IMG/VR virus record: IMGVR_UViG_3300021962_004629 | Span: 1 to 51,384 of that record | Direction: 5' to 3' (one strand) | DNA from: a virus | Length of the DNA stretch: 51,384 nucleotides | The notes under the pieces: model-generated | What the model saw: only the letters and a program-made list of their open reading frames with translations | Told to the model about the DNA's origin: nothing | Database searches by the model: none | Shown here: one piece after another, positions 41,584 through 49,670 of the stretch | How positions within the stretch are numbered: the stretch's first letter is position 1 | Layout: the number at the start of each line of letters is the position of its first letter | Program-made: the position numbers and the translations under genes

Positions 41584-42705
41584 TTAGGAAGCAGCAATGT
41601 CCTTATAGGCAATTGCATCTTCTTCTTCAATCTGGATACCGAAACGGACAAATACTGTGTATTCGATAGTATCTTTCTTTGGTTGATACTGACGATTGAC
41701 AGTGATGTCTCGTTGGAAGCCCCAGATACGGTTTGCTGGGAATGTCAAATCGACATAGTCTGCTGGATAGTAAGGAACTTCCATTACGTCAATGCCGAGT
41801 ACGCGAGTGGTACGTGCATTTCCAATAACTTGTCCTTGACCATCAAGGTATGCTTGACGATTTGCCTGTGTGCTACCTGTACGGCTTGAGAAAGCCTCAG
41901 AAATAGCATCAGCAAGAGTACCGTTATTACGGACAATGCTCTGGAACACGTCTGTACCTGCATAGAACTTAAGATTATTCTTAAGTGCACGATACTTACG
42001 TGGCATTGCATTGATAATACCTTGCATAACTGGTGTTGTCCAGTTATCAGATGTAACGGCTGGAAGCACAGAATCGTGTGCATCTCCGTTAGTTGTAATC
42101 ATGTGATGGAAACCTTCCATGATTGATAGGAAGGATCCTGTTGAACCATCTCCGTTGATAGCCAAATCTTCGATATCATTACCGAATGCATTGGTCATCA
42201 AGCGAACAAGATGATCTTCAAGTGCTGCACCTTCAACGTTGTCTTCAAGTGCCTCTGTAGTGACTTCCCAATCAAGACGAATCTTCTTGGTTGTAAGTTC
42301 TACCTTACTGAATGTTGCGCCAGTGTTGGTGTAAGCACCATCACCTTGAGCAGCAGCGCGAAGAACACGCTCACCAACGTTAACTTTTTCAAGTTCCATT
42401 GTGTTGGCTCGCATAGTAACTCTACGGCCATCCTTAGCGAGAACTGTAGCATCCCAGACATAATCAATAAATTGACGTGCCTGTTCTGGTCTCAGAATTC
42501 CACTAGCAGCAGATCCCGAAGGATTTACAGCGTTTGCACCAGTTGTTACACCGAATTGTGCTGTTGGGATGTTACCCAAGGTGTCTGCACCTGGGCTTGA
42601 AACACCACCGATTCCACCAGAAGCGAAGCCACCATCCGAGTTGTATAGACCCGAGTCTGATGCACCACCGCTACCTGGTTGATTTTTAATAATTTCTTCT
42701 GACAT
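41584..42705 (-). CDS. Major capsid protein (HK97 fold)
   Basis: This 373-residue protein forms the shell. The N-terminal 75 residues are glycine- and serine-rich (GGFASGGIGGVSSPG), probably a flexible delta-like arm. The body fits the HK97 fold: ARQFIDYVWDATVLAKDGRRV, RLDWEVTTEALEDN (E-loop/P-domain region), and a late FQRDITVNRQYQPKKDTIEY. Codon choice is C/G-rich compared with neighbours, a sign of strong expression. I chose the ATG at 42705, eight bases past a perfect AGGAGG. A GTG three codons upstream is less likely. Confidence 0.92.
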   Translation of the reverse strand: MSEEIIKNQPGSGGASDSGLYNSDGGFASGGIGGVSSPGADTLGNIPTAQFGVTTGANAVNPSGSAASGILRPEQARQFIDYVWDATVLAKDGRRVTMRANTMELEKVNVGERVLRAAAQGDGAYTNTGATFSKVELTTKKIRLDWEVTTEALEDNVEGAALEDHLVRLMTNAFGNDIEDLAINGDGSTGSFLSIMEGFHHMITTNGDAHDSVLPAVTSDNWTTPVMQGIINAMPRKYRALKNNLKFYAGTDVFQSIVRNNGTLADAISEAFSSRTGSTQANRQAYLDGQGQVIGNARTTRVLGIDVMEVPYYPADYVDLTFPANRIWGFQRDITVNRQYQPKKDTIEYTVFVRFGIQIEEEDAIAYKDIAAS

Positions 42706-42730
42706 ATTGTTCACCTCCTAGTGAATTTCC

Positions 42731-43261
42731 TTATTTGAATAGGTCAGTTGCGAGGAAACGACCGCCCCATAAGGATTTCTGAACCATTTCTGGCTCCTGT
42801 ACGATCTCGCCTAGATCGCCAGACTTGCGGAAAGCAGTATCTTGCTCTACAGCGTCTACTCTCTTTCCAAACTCAGCATTACTTTCTTTGACGTTCTTAA
42901 CCTCTTTAGATACGTCTGTAATGGACTTGCTTAACTCAGCAACTTGAGCCTGGACCACTTTCATGGTCTCTTCATTTAATGATTTAATAGTTGCTGCTAG
43001 ATCGCCAAAGGCACTCGCAAGAGTCTCTTTAATTTCGGCAACTGCATTGACTACTACCTCGTCAGATTTTGCAATCTCTTCGGTCGCTACTGCAACCTCT
43101 TCTGACTTGGCAAGTTCAGTCTCAACAACTGCTTCGGCTGCCTCAGTTGTTTCAGCAACAGGTGCTTCTTCAACTTCAACACTCTTGGTAACAGTATCAA
43201 CATCTGTTGCCTCTGGAGCGACCTCAACATCTTCAACAACTGCTGTTGTTTCGTTTGTCAT
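42731..43261 (-). CDS. Internal in-frame scaffold protein (nested start)
   Basis: Within the protease-scaffold gene an ATG at residue 255 (MTNETTAVV) is preceded by AAAAGGAGGT with eight bases to the ATG, a near-perfect ribosome site. The product would be 176 residues, acidic and coiled coil, with no protease. This is the known design of lambda C/Nu3, where the scaffold is made separately from the same frame. That it is used here is inferred from the site's strength. Confidence 0.68.
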   Translation of the reverse strand: MTNETTAVVEDVEVAPEATDVDTVTKSVEVEEAPVAETTEAAEAVVETELAKSEEVAVATEEIAKSDEVVVNAVAEIKETLASAFGDLAATIKSLNEETMKVVQAQVAELSKSITDVSKEVKNVKESNAEFGKRVDAVEQDTAFRKSGDLGEIVQEPEMVQKSLWGGRFLATDLFK

Positions 43262-44023
43262 AGGACTTACCTCCTTTTGAATCTCAGTTGTACTAATACC
43301 TTTGGCACTATCAACTAAGAACTTTATCATGTCTGTTTTTTCATTATCGTTTTTCTCAACAAAACCTATATTTTTCATAGGTTGACCAGACGTTGGGCTG
43401 ATTTCTGTTTCATTTTCAGAAACCATTACAAGACCAGAATCTTTATCCCAAAATACATTTTCTACAACAATGTCTGCTGCAGAACCTTTAAGAACATCTA
43501 CACCATCAACCTTTTCAATTGAAATAATACTTGCAAACTGATTTGCTGGATTATCAACAAGGGATAGTTCTACAAGATCGTAATCTTTTATAATTCTAAT
43601 TGGCTTATCCATTTTCTCATCATAACCATCGTCCCACTTGTTCATTCTTCCGCCAATTGAAAAACCTGTATATGTTCCATCCAACACTTTCTCCCACGCA
43701 TTTTGTGCGCCTTTTGATACATATGCTGAAACAAAAACTCCAGAATAAAACTTCTTTGAGTCTGGATCAAAATACTTATCTTCTTTAAATGCAACCATCT
43801 TGCCTACAGCAGAAGGCTGATGCATCTCACGGATGTTCCCTCTAAACTTAGAAAAAGCCTTTAAACTGGCGTCAGTTGTGACAATATCGTTTTGTCTGTC
43901 AAGATTGTCAAGTGTCGCAAAACCTGATACAATTCTACGTTCCTTGTCAACCTTGGCAAAAGGCATTGACAACCTTACGTTGTCTCCTTCTGTTGACCAA
44001 TGGGCTTTATTAATGATACTCAT
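42731..44023 (-). CDS. Prohead protease with fused scaffold domain
   Basis: This 430-residue protein has an N-terminal protease of the HK97/U35-like class (about 1-165). Its likely catalytic residues are H68 (MHQPSAVGK), S122 (GFSIGGR) and E152 (DLVELSLVDNP). The second half is highly charged, with V/E/A repeats (about 255-335) and coiled coil, as in scaffold domains. An internal start at 43261 has a full Shine-Dalgarno. The protein would self-cleave and clip capsid subunits during head maturation. The upstream TGA-TATAAT box nine bases before the ATG suggests its own short-leader transcript. Confidence 0.86.
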   Translation of the reverse strand: MSIINKAHWSTEGDNVRLSMPFAKVDKERRIVSGFATLDNLDRQNDIVTTDASLKAFSKFRGNIREMHQPSAVGKMVAFKEDKYFDPDSKKFYSGVFVSAYVSKGAQNAWEKVLDGTYTGFSIGGRMNKWDDGYDEKMDKPIRIIKDYDLVELSLVDNPANQFASIISIEKVDGVDVLKGSAADIVVENVFWDKDSGLVMVSENETEISPTSGQPMKNIGFVEKNDNEKTDMIKFLVDSAKGISTTEIQKEVSPMTNETTAVVEDVEVAPEATDVDTVTKSVEVEEAPVAETTEAAEAVVETELAKSEEVAVATEEIAKSDEVVVNAVAEIKETLASAFGDLAATIKSLNEETMKVVQAQVAELSKSITDVSKEVKNVKESNAEFGKRVDAVEQDTAFRKSGDLGEIVQEPEMVQKSLWGGRFLATDLFK

Positions 44024-44032
44024 ATCACATCC

Positions 44033-44041
44033 ATTATATCA
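44033..44041 (-). promoter_or_regulatory. Extended -10 promoter of the protease-scaffold gene
   Basis: TGATATAAT ends nine bases before the ATG at 44023. The leader could be only about three bases. It sits in the 41-base gap after the portal stop. Confidence 0.55.
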
Positions 44042-44064
44042 ACTTTTTTATGAGTTTGTTGATA

Positions 44065-45666
44065 TTATGTGGAAGACCTTCCCTCTCCCTGTGGATTTCT
44101 TCCAGAAATTGTGGAAGGAGAGTCTGAGTTGTTATTTGTTCTTTCAGCATCTCTTTCTCTATTTCCAGCAAGATTTGCTCTAGCATCTGTTGCTTGTCTT
44201 GCAGACATCTCAAATGGTGCATCTCCATCTGGTCTTTGTGGCAAACCTATGACTTCTCTAGCCTCATTTGGCATCATTACTTGAGTCTTTACATATCTTT
44301 CAAGAATTTGAGACTGTGCAATTTCATCAGTCAGTGTAAGTTCATTAAACTTAAGTTCAAGAATGTCTGTTTTTTCACGAACAACCTTGTTGATAAGTTT
44401 TTCTAGTTCTTGTTGTGCTGGTCTAGCAACCTGTTCTTTAAATGTTCTATCCTGTGCCAAAGCAGCAGCAATTGAACCACTGTCTGCACCGCCTAATTTA
44501 GAAATAGGAACTTGGTGAGCAATCAAAATATCGTCACGATTTCTTATTCTATATTCATTAAATGAAGCCTCTTGAATTCCATTTTCAATTGGATCCATCT
44601 TAAACTCAACCTTATTGTTTTCACTATCTCCAGGAAGTGGGATATAAAGTGTTCTATGAGACTGTGACTTTAAACCAGTCTGCAAGAATCTAAACATCTT
44701 ATCTTCTGCATCAGCAGATAACTTTGCACCCTTAAGTGTAATAATGTATCTTGGAACTGCTTTGTTTTCAAAATAATCAATGTTGTATTGAGTTGCTAGT
44801 TGATCTCCAACAAGTGCTGGAAGTGCAGCAATAATATCTGGAACTCCATAATATGTATTTAATGGAGAATATTGTTTGAAGTGAATAATTTCATTTGGTC
44901 TACGATCTGTTGTAATTGGGTTTGGATTTTTTGCCCCAAAATTTCTAAAGTATATTACAGAAGGGCCAATAATCTGAACATATCCATCACGTAGTCTACG
45001 AACACGAATTGTTGTTGCAGGAATATGTCCAATGTATCCAATTTCACCAGTAACTGTACGACCAATTTCCATATAACCATTACCAGTTGCTTGCATATCT
45101 ACATAAATTTTTTCCATTGTTTTTGTAAAACTATCATCATCATTTAGGCTTTCTAGCCAATCTTTCATTTCAATCTTTGCACGTTCAATGCGCTTTCTTG
45201 CTCTACCCAATGCAGTTTCATCTTCAACATTTTCAAGTTTAAGCATTGTTCTTGAGCCAATAACAAAATCATATCCAAGACCAACAACGTTCTCTACCTT
45301 TGCGTCAATTGCTGCGTGATTTGCAAAAGAAGTATCATAATAGTTTGCTAACTCGTAAAGATTATACGGTGGTGTAATAACATCAAACAATCCATAACCA
45401 TTTCTAATTACAGCACCAGGATTGATGGCCTTTGACCTTGCATCTTCAACTCCCGCTGGACTTGAATTAGCACTGTTAAGATATGCATTTGCTGCTGTAT
45501 CTACTTTACCTAAATTTCTTGATGTGCGTCTTTTAAAGTTTTGATCTAAGTTTCCTAAACCTTTTAAATCATCCCAAGATTTATTGAACGGGTCACTCTT
45601 TTTAAAAGTGTCATCTTTTTCTACGGGATCACTAATGGATGCACCAAGTATGTAATCTTCATTCAT
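44065..45666 (-). CDS. Portal protein
   Basis: This 533-residue protein would form the dodecameric DNA gate. Sequence landmarks are YELANYYDTSFANHAAIDAKVENVVGLG in the first third, HFKQYSPLNTYYGVPDI, and the YFENKAVPRYIITLKG segment. The late core is EASFNEYRIRNRDDILIAHQVPISKLG, typical of phage portals of the SPP1/HK97 kind. The C-terminus is polar and likely disordered. It is coupled to the small gene upstream by overlap at 45666 and precedes the protease, the standard head-gene order. Confidence 0.93.
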   Translation of the reverse strand: MNEDYILGASISDPVEKDDTFKKSDPFNKSWDDLKGLGNLDQNFKRRTSRNLGKVDTAANAYLNSANSSPAGVEDARSKAINPGAVIRNGYGLFDVITPPYNLYELANYYDTSFANHAAIDAKVENVVGLGYDFVIGSRTMLKLENVEDETALGRARKRIERAKIEMKDWLESLNDDDSFTKTMEKIYVDMQATGNGYMEIGRTVTGEIGYIGHIPATTIRVRRLRDGYVQIIGPSVIYFRNFGAKNPNPITTDRRPNEIIHFKQYSPLNTYYGVPDIIAALPALVGDQLATQYNIDYFENKAVPRYIITLKGAKLSADAEDKMFRFLQTGLKSQSHRTLYIPLPGDSENNKVEFKMDPIENGIQEASFNEYRIRNRDDILIAHQVPISKLGGADSGSIAAALAQDRTFKEQVARPAQQELEKLINKVVREKTDILELKFNELTLTDEIAQSQILERYVKTQVMMPNEAREVIGLPQRPDGDAPFEMSARQATDARANLAGNRERDAERTNNNSDSPSTISGRNPQGEGRSST

Positions 45667-46031
45667 TATTCTTCACCATGTACCTTTAATGTTTGTTGTG
45701 CATCATAAACTGCGCCAAGATCGTTCATATTTGGAATAAGACCTTCACGCATTCTTGATAGTTGTTCTGTGTATTCCATTTCACTTACTCTTTTAATTCC
45801 TGGATGAAATTCTGCATGACCACCTTCACAGCCATAATATTCCGCTGCTCTTCTTAATTCAGCCATTTTTTGCAAGTCGCCACGCATGGCTGGTATGTTA
45901 AGCAGATTTCCATGACCATCTCCGAACGCTTTTCCATTAGGCTTTATCCAAATATACATACCCCAATCATAGCCTTTTTCAATTAACTTGATCTTAGACT
46001 TACCAACTTTTTCTGATTTTGGCTTATTCAT
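45666..46031 (-). CDS. Small hypothetical protein upstream of portal
   Basis: This 121-residue protein contains WIKPNGKAFGDGHGNLLNIPA, a G/N-rich loop region, then helical AELRRAAEYYG. I use the ATG at 46031, seven bases after a TGG-TATACT box and with no ribosome site; a GTG at 46037 would lie too near the box. A leaderless message is likely. It precedes the portal. The function is unknown. Confidence 0.62.
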   Translation of the reverse strand: MNKPKSEKVGKSKIKLIEKGYDWGMYIWIKPNGKAFGDGHGNLLNIPAMRGDLQKMAELRRAAEYYGCEGGHAEFHPGIKRVSEMEYTEQLSRMREGLIPNMNDLGAVYDAQQTLKVHGEE

Positions 46032-46038
46032 AACCACA

Positions 46039-46047
46039 AGTATACCA
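46039..46047 (-). promoter_or_regulatory. Extended -10 promoter of the portal operon, leaderless
   Basis: TGGTATACT is followed after seven bases by the ATG of the small gene. It lies directly beyond the LamG gene's stop at 46050. No good -35 is seen. Confidence 0.58.
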
Positions 46048-46049
46048 TA

Positions 46050-49000
46050 TTATGCTGGAGTTATAATATATTCTTGCCAAGATGCGTTTTCATATGAGGA
46101 TATGCTACTTGAAACTATTCTAAAATCATTATTAAGATCATCGACTACAACAGTGCGATTACCAATATATGTCTTATAAACCTCTGACGGATTAACAATA
46201 TATCTAGAATCTCTAGACCTAATCAACAGATTATTCCAGTCACCTTCGCTGGCCCAAGCCTGCCAATTAGACTCCTCATCGAAAACCTCTTGCCAAGTTC
46301 TTAAAATCAACCGCTGGACAACTTGTAATGGAGTTCCTTGATAAAAAGAAATATTATTAAACATCATAAGATATTTTAAAATAATACTTCCAGAATAGTT
46401 GTTAAAACTTAAAGATGAGTTAAAAGAAATACCAAAAGAGTACCACTGCTGTATATCTATAACTGGCTCTCCGACCAACTTACCATTTAAATAATAGGAC
46501 AGGTTTGTAAATAAAGAACCAGAAGATCTCAACTTAGCAAATATAACTCCTCGTTTTCCATTTGAAGAATTTGCCTTGATATAAAAATCTAAAGAATCGT
46601 CTTTATAATTTATTTCAAATATTTTAACTGGGCTTTCAGGAAAAGCAAATAAATCACATCTAGTAAACATTTGAATTGCGCTTAAAGAATATTGATCAAT
46701 TGTAGTTGAAGAAATTGGAATTGAAACTCCTCGCTCAATGTCATTGGTACCGTTTCTTAACTCTAAACCACTTTTTCTTGTTAAATATAAATATGGAGTA
46801 TTATCTTTGTCAATGATTAAAGGATTTTTTCCTTTATAACTTGTATAAAATCCTACCTTTTTAAATGGATAAATATCTATTCCATATTTTGTTCCTATTA
46901 CTGTGTTTGAATTATAGTTTAATGTTCTTGCAGCAAATTCTAATTTTCTTAAAAATATTTTTTTCTTTAAAATACTTTTAACTTTAAAGTTTACAAAATA
47001 AATTAAAGACATACTAGACAAATCAACATTTTTATCTGGGTAAACTAAATATCCATCAACTACTTCAAATCTCTTATCTGTCCAGGCTGTAGTATTTAAA
47101 TCTAAAACCCTGGACTGATTTGCAGAAACATCAGTGTAGTCTTCGTCTGGTTTAGAATAGCCGTTTGATGTATAGTCAAATGCAATATAAGATCTAATAG
47201 ATGCATCTGAAGTTGAATATGTGTTTGATATAGATGAGTTAGTCCAATACGTTTGTCCAATAGAAGGAACATCTGAAGGTGATGGATAATCAATATTAAA
47301 CTGAATAAAATCTAAGTCATTGACTGTATTATTAGATGTGTCTGTAACTTGTGACATTAATGTCGATACTGGAAGATAGTCTCTCCAATATCCTGCTACT
47401 GAAATGTCTAAAAAGAATTTTCCATATTCTTCAAATGGTGATAGGGTATAACTAGCAATATGCGGCAATAAAGATGAATATGCATTAATTGTTGCAATTC
47501 CATTAGATGCAAAGTGATGATCTATTTCTAATGAATTCTTTATTGTTGATATTGCAAAAGTATAAATTCTGCCAGTAAATTTATCATTATTAAAATCATT
47601 TCCTACATAAAGTTTTAGTGCAAGCGGATTAGATAAAAATTGAGACAAACCTAAAATATTATTACTTAATAACTTACTAAACTCAAACCCTGCAACAAAT
47701 TCATGTAGCGGAATTACCCCAGAAGCAATGGTTGTTGTTGTTCCATTGTAACAAAAAACATAATTGATACTATTGTTACTTGCAAGCCTTCTAATTTTTA
47801 AATAATTGTTGTTATCTTGAAATAAACACATTAATGTTTGATCTGTTGACGAACTTGTAAATTCAAAAACTCCATAAACTGCATTTATTGGCGATTGTAT
47901 AAAATTTAAATTATTAAAATAAATAGAAGAGTTAATTGAGTTCCACGTAGAGTTTGGATTTAAAGAAAAGAATGCTTCGCCATCATCTTGTATTGCATAG
48001 TTATCTAATTCTAATTCTGATAAAGTTTTTAAACCTAGATTAAAGGTAGGAAGTGAATAATCTGGGGTTTTCAAAGAAGTATCTGTTGCATTTAAATTGT
48101 CAATATCGGCTTGCTGCCAAGATAAATTTAAAGGATAAGACTTATTGTTGTTATATTTTGAAACAGAATAATCAATTTCAATAGATGTTCCACCATAATA
48201 ACTATCAATAACCTCTGAAGATAAAGGAACGCCCTGTCCATAAACATAATGTGACTTAGCAACTAGTGTTGACATTGCATATGGAAATATAGAAAAAGAT
48301 CCTAAAATTATTGGATCTACTACTTGATCTTTGTATGCATAAAATCCAACCCAATCATTGCTTTCATTATTAGAACTAAATTCTTCTGGCAAAACTAAAT
48401 CATTTGTACTAAAAGATAATTGGCCAACCTCCTCACCATTTACTAAAAGTGTGCCAGAATCTTTAATAAGTCGAATATGTACAAGCATTGGTCTAAACCA
48501 TTCACCAACATAATGCGAAACAAAGTTTTGGCCAACGACCAATGTTAAAAAAGCATTTTCTACGTATAATCCGTCTGTAGAGTTTATTGGTCCAAATATT
48601 CTTTTTGGGCTAGTTGCATTTGAATCTATATTTAACCAACACTCTACTGTATAGTTTTGATTTCTTCCAGCCTCATTTAAAAATCCGCAACCTGGAAAAA
48701 TTATAGAAGGCTTTGCACTAATAATAAAATCAGATTGATTTTCAAACTCGTGCAAACTTCCCCATGTTTCATTTTCATCCCAGTAAGACCAGGTTTCGTC
48801 TTCAGTTTGATCCCAACTTCTTGTTGTGATTAATTCTTCATGTGGTATAAGTTCAACAGAACCGCTAGATCCAAAAACTAAAGGAATAGATCCATGCCTT
48901 GCCACAAGATTATTATTAGCAACAATATAATATCCGTTTTTATCTGAAAGTCCATATGCGTCTGCAACTACAGCACCATCTACATTTAAATTAATTGAAG

Positions 49001-49652
49001 ATGGCAAAGCAATTTGTTGTTTTCCTAAAGACTCTGCTTGATATTCTTCACACAGTTGTCCCATTGTTAGTCCATGCCAACTAAACCTATAGTCTGATGT
49101 TGAAGTTCCATCTGTATTAGTAGTTATTTTTATAAGTATGTCAATATTTTCATTTGTTACTCCAGCAGGAATATCAAAAGTGCCTGAAATAAAAAACCAA
49201 CCACGTTTTTCTTGTGTGTTAATAAAACTTAAATCTTTATATATTGTTGATCCACCAGAATATTTATAACCAATAGACAGTTTATCTAAAAATCTGCTTT
49301 CTGAATAAACCCAAACGCCAATGCAAAATGTTTCAAGGTTACTATCAAGATCATCAAATCCCACAAAACCTGGCGTTTCTAATATTATTGGGTTATTTTC
49401 ATTTACAATTTCAACAGATAGAATGTCTTCATCTGGAAATGGATATGGAGACATAGATTTAATTACTGAAGATGATGGAGAGTAAGTTGTTACTCCGTTT
49501 GTAACGGTCCAATCTTCATATCCAGTAAATAAGTCTGATCTGACCGCATCACTAATCAAACTAATATAATCTGCATTATCGTCTAGATGCCAGATGGCAA
49601 TAGGATGCTCGGAATATAGTTTTTCAGCATACAGATTTGATAAAACTGTCAT
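46050..49652 (-). CDS. Giant LamG/concanavalin-like structural protein
   Basis: This 1200-residue protein is beta-rich throughout. At least two or three jelly-roll segments of LamG type can be seen. The N-terminus has IAIWHLDDN and TFCIGVWVY. The middle has NYTVECWLNIDSN, then LLVNGEEVGQLSF. The end has LSYYLNGKLVGEPVIDIQQWYSFGISF. Such domains bind sugars or proteins in fibres. It lies between the reductase and the portal operon and not in the tail-tip set. It could be a head fibre or an additional receptor-binding fibre. It has no signal peptide. The ATG is nine bases after a TGA-TATAAT box, so the leader is very short. Confidence 0.75.
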   Translation of the reverse strand: MTVLSNLYAEKLYSEHPIAIWHLDDNADYISLISDAVRSDLFTGYEDWTVTNGVTTYSPSSSVIKSMSPYPFPDEDILSVEIVNENNPIILETPGFVGFDDLDSNLETFCIGVWVYSESRFLDKLSIGYKYSGGSTIYKDLSFINTQEKRGWFFISGTFDIPAGVTNENIDILIKITTNTDGTSTSDYRFSWHGLTMGQLCEEYQAESLGKQQIALPSSINLNVDGAVVADAYGLSDKNGYYIVANNNLVARHGSIPLVFGSSGSVELIPHEELITTRSWDQTEDETWSYWDENETWGSLHEFENQSDFIISAKPSIIFPGCGFLNEAGRNQNYTVECWLNIDSNATSPKRIFGPINSTDGLYVENAFLTLVVGQNFVSHYVGEWFRPMLVHIRLIKDSGTLLVNGEEVGQLSFSTNDLVLPEEFSSNNESNDWVGFYAYKDQVVDPIILGSFSIFPYAMSTLVAKSHYVYGQGVPLSSEVIDSYYGGTSIEIDYSVSKYNNNKSYPLNLSWQQADIDNLNATDTSLKTPDYSLPTFNLGLKTLSELELDNYAIQDDGEAFFSLNPNSTWNSINSSIYFNNLNFIQSPINAVYGVFEFTSSSTDQTLMCLFQDNNNYLKIRRLASNNSINYVFCYNGTTTTIASGVIPLHEFVAGFEFSKLLSNNILGLSQFLSNPLALKLYVGNDFNNDKFTGRIYTFAISTIKNSLEIDHHFASNGIATINAYSSLLPHIASYTLSPFEEYGKFFLDISVAGYWRDYLPVSTLMSQVTDTSNNTVNDLDFIQFNIDYPSPSDVPSIGQTYWTNSSISNTYSTSDASIRSYIAFDYTSNGYSKPDEDYTDVSANQSRVLDLNTTAWTDKRFEVVDGYLVYPDKNVDLSSMSLIYFVNFKVKSILKKKIFLRKLEFAARTLNYNSNTVIGTKYGIDIYPFKKVGFYTSYKGKNPLIIDKDNTPYLYLTRKSGLELRNGTNDIERGVSIPISSTTIDQYSLSAIQMFTRCDLFAFPESPVKIFEINYKDDSLDFYIKANSSNGKRGVIFAKLRSSGSLFTNLSYYLNGKLVGEPVIDIQQWYSFGISFNSSLSFNNYSGSIILKYLMMFNNISFYQGTPLQVVQRLILRTWQEVFDEESNWQAWASEGDWNNLLIRSRDSRYIVNPSEVYKTYIGNRTVVVDDLNNDFRIVSSSISSYENASWQEYIITPA

Positions 49653-49661
49653 AGTATCCTA

Positions 49662-49670
49662 ATTATATCA
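49662..49670 (-). promoter_or_regulatory. Extended -10 promoter of the LamG protein
   Basis: TGATATAAT on the minus strand. Its TGA is the stop codon of the reductase gene. The ATG follows after nine bases. Confidence 0.55.
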
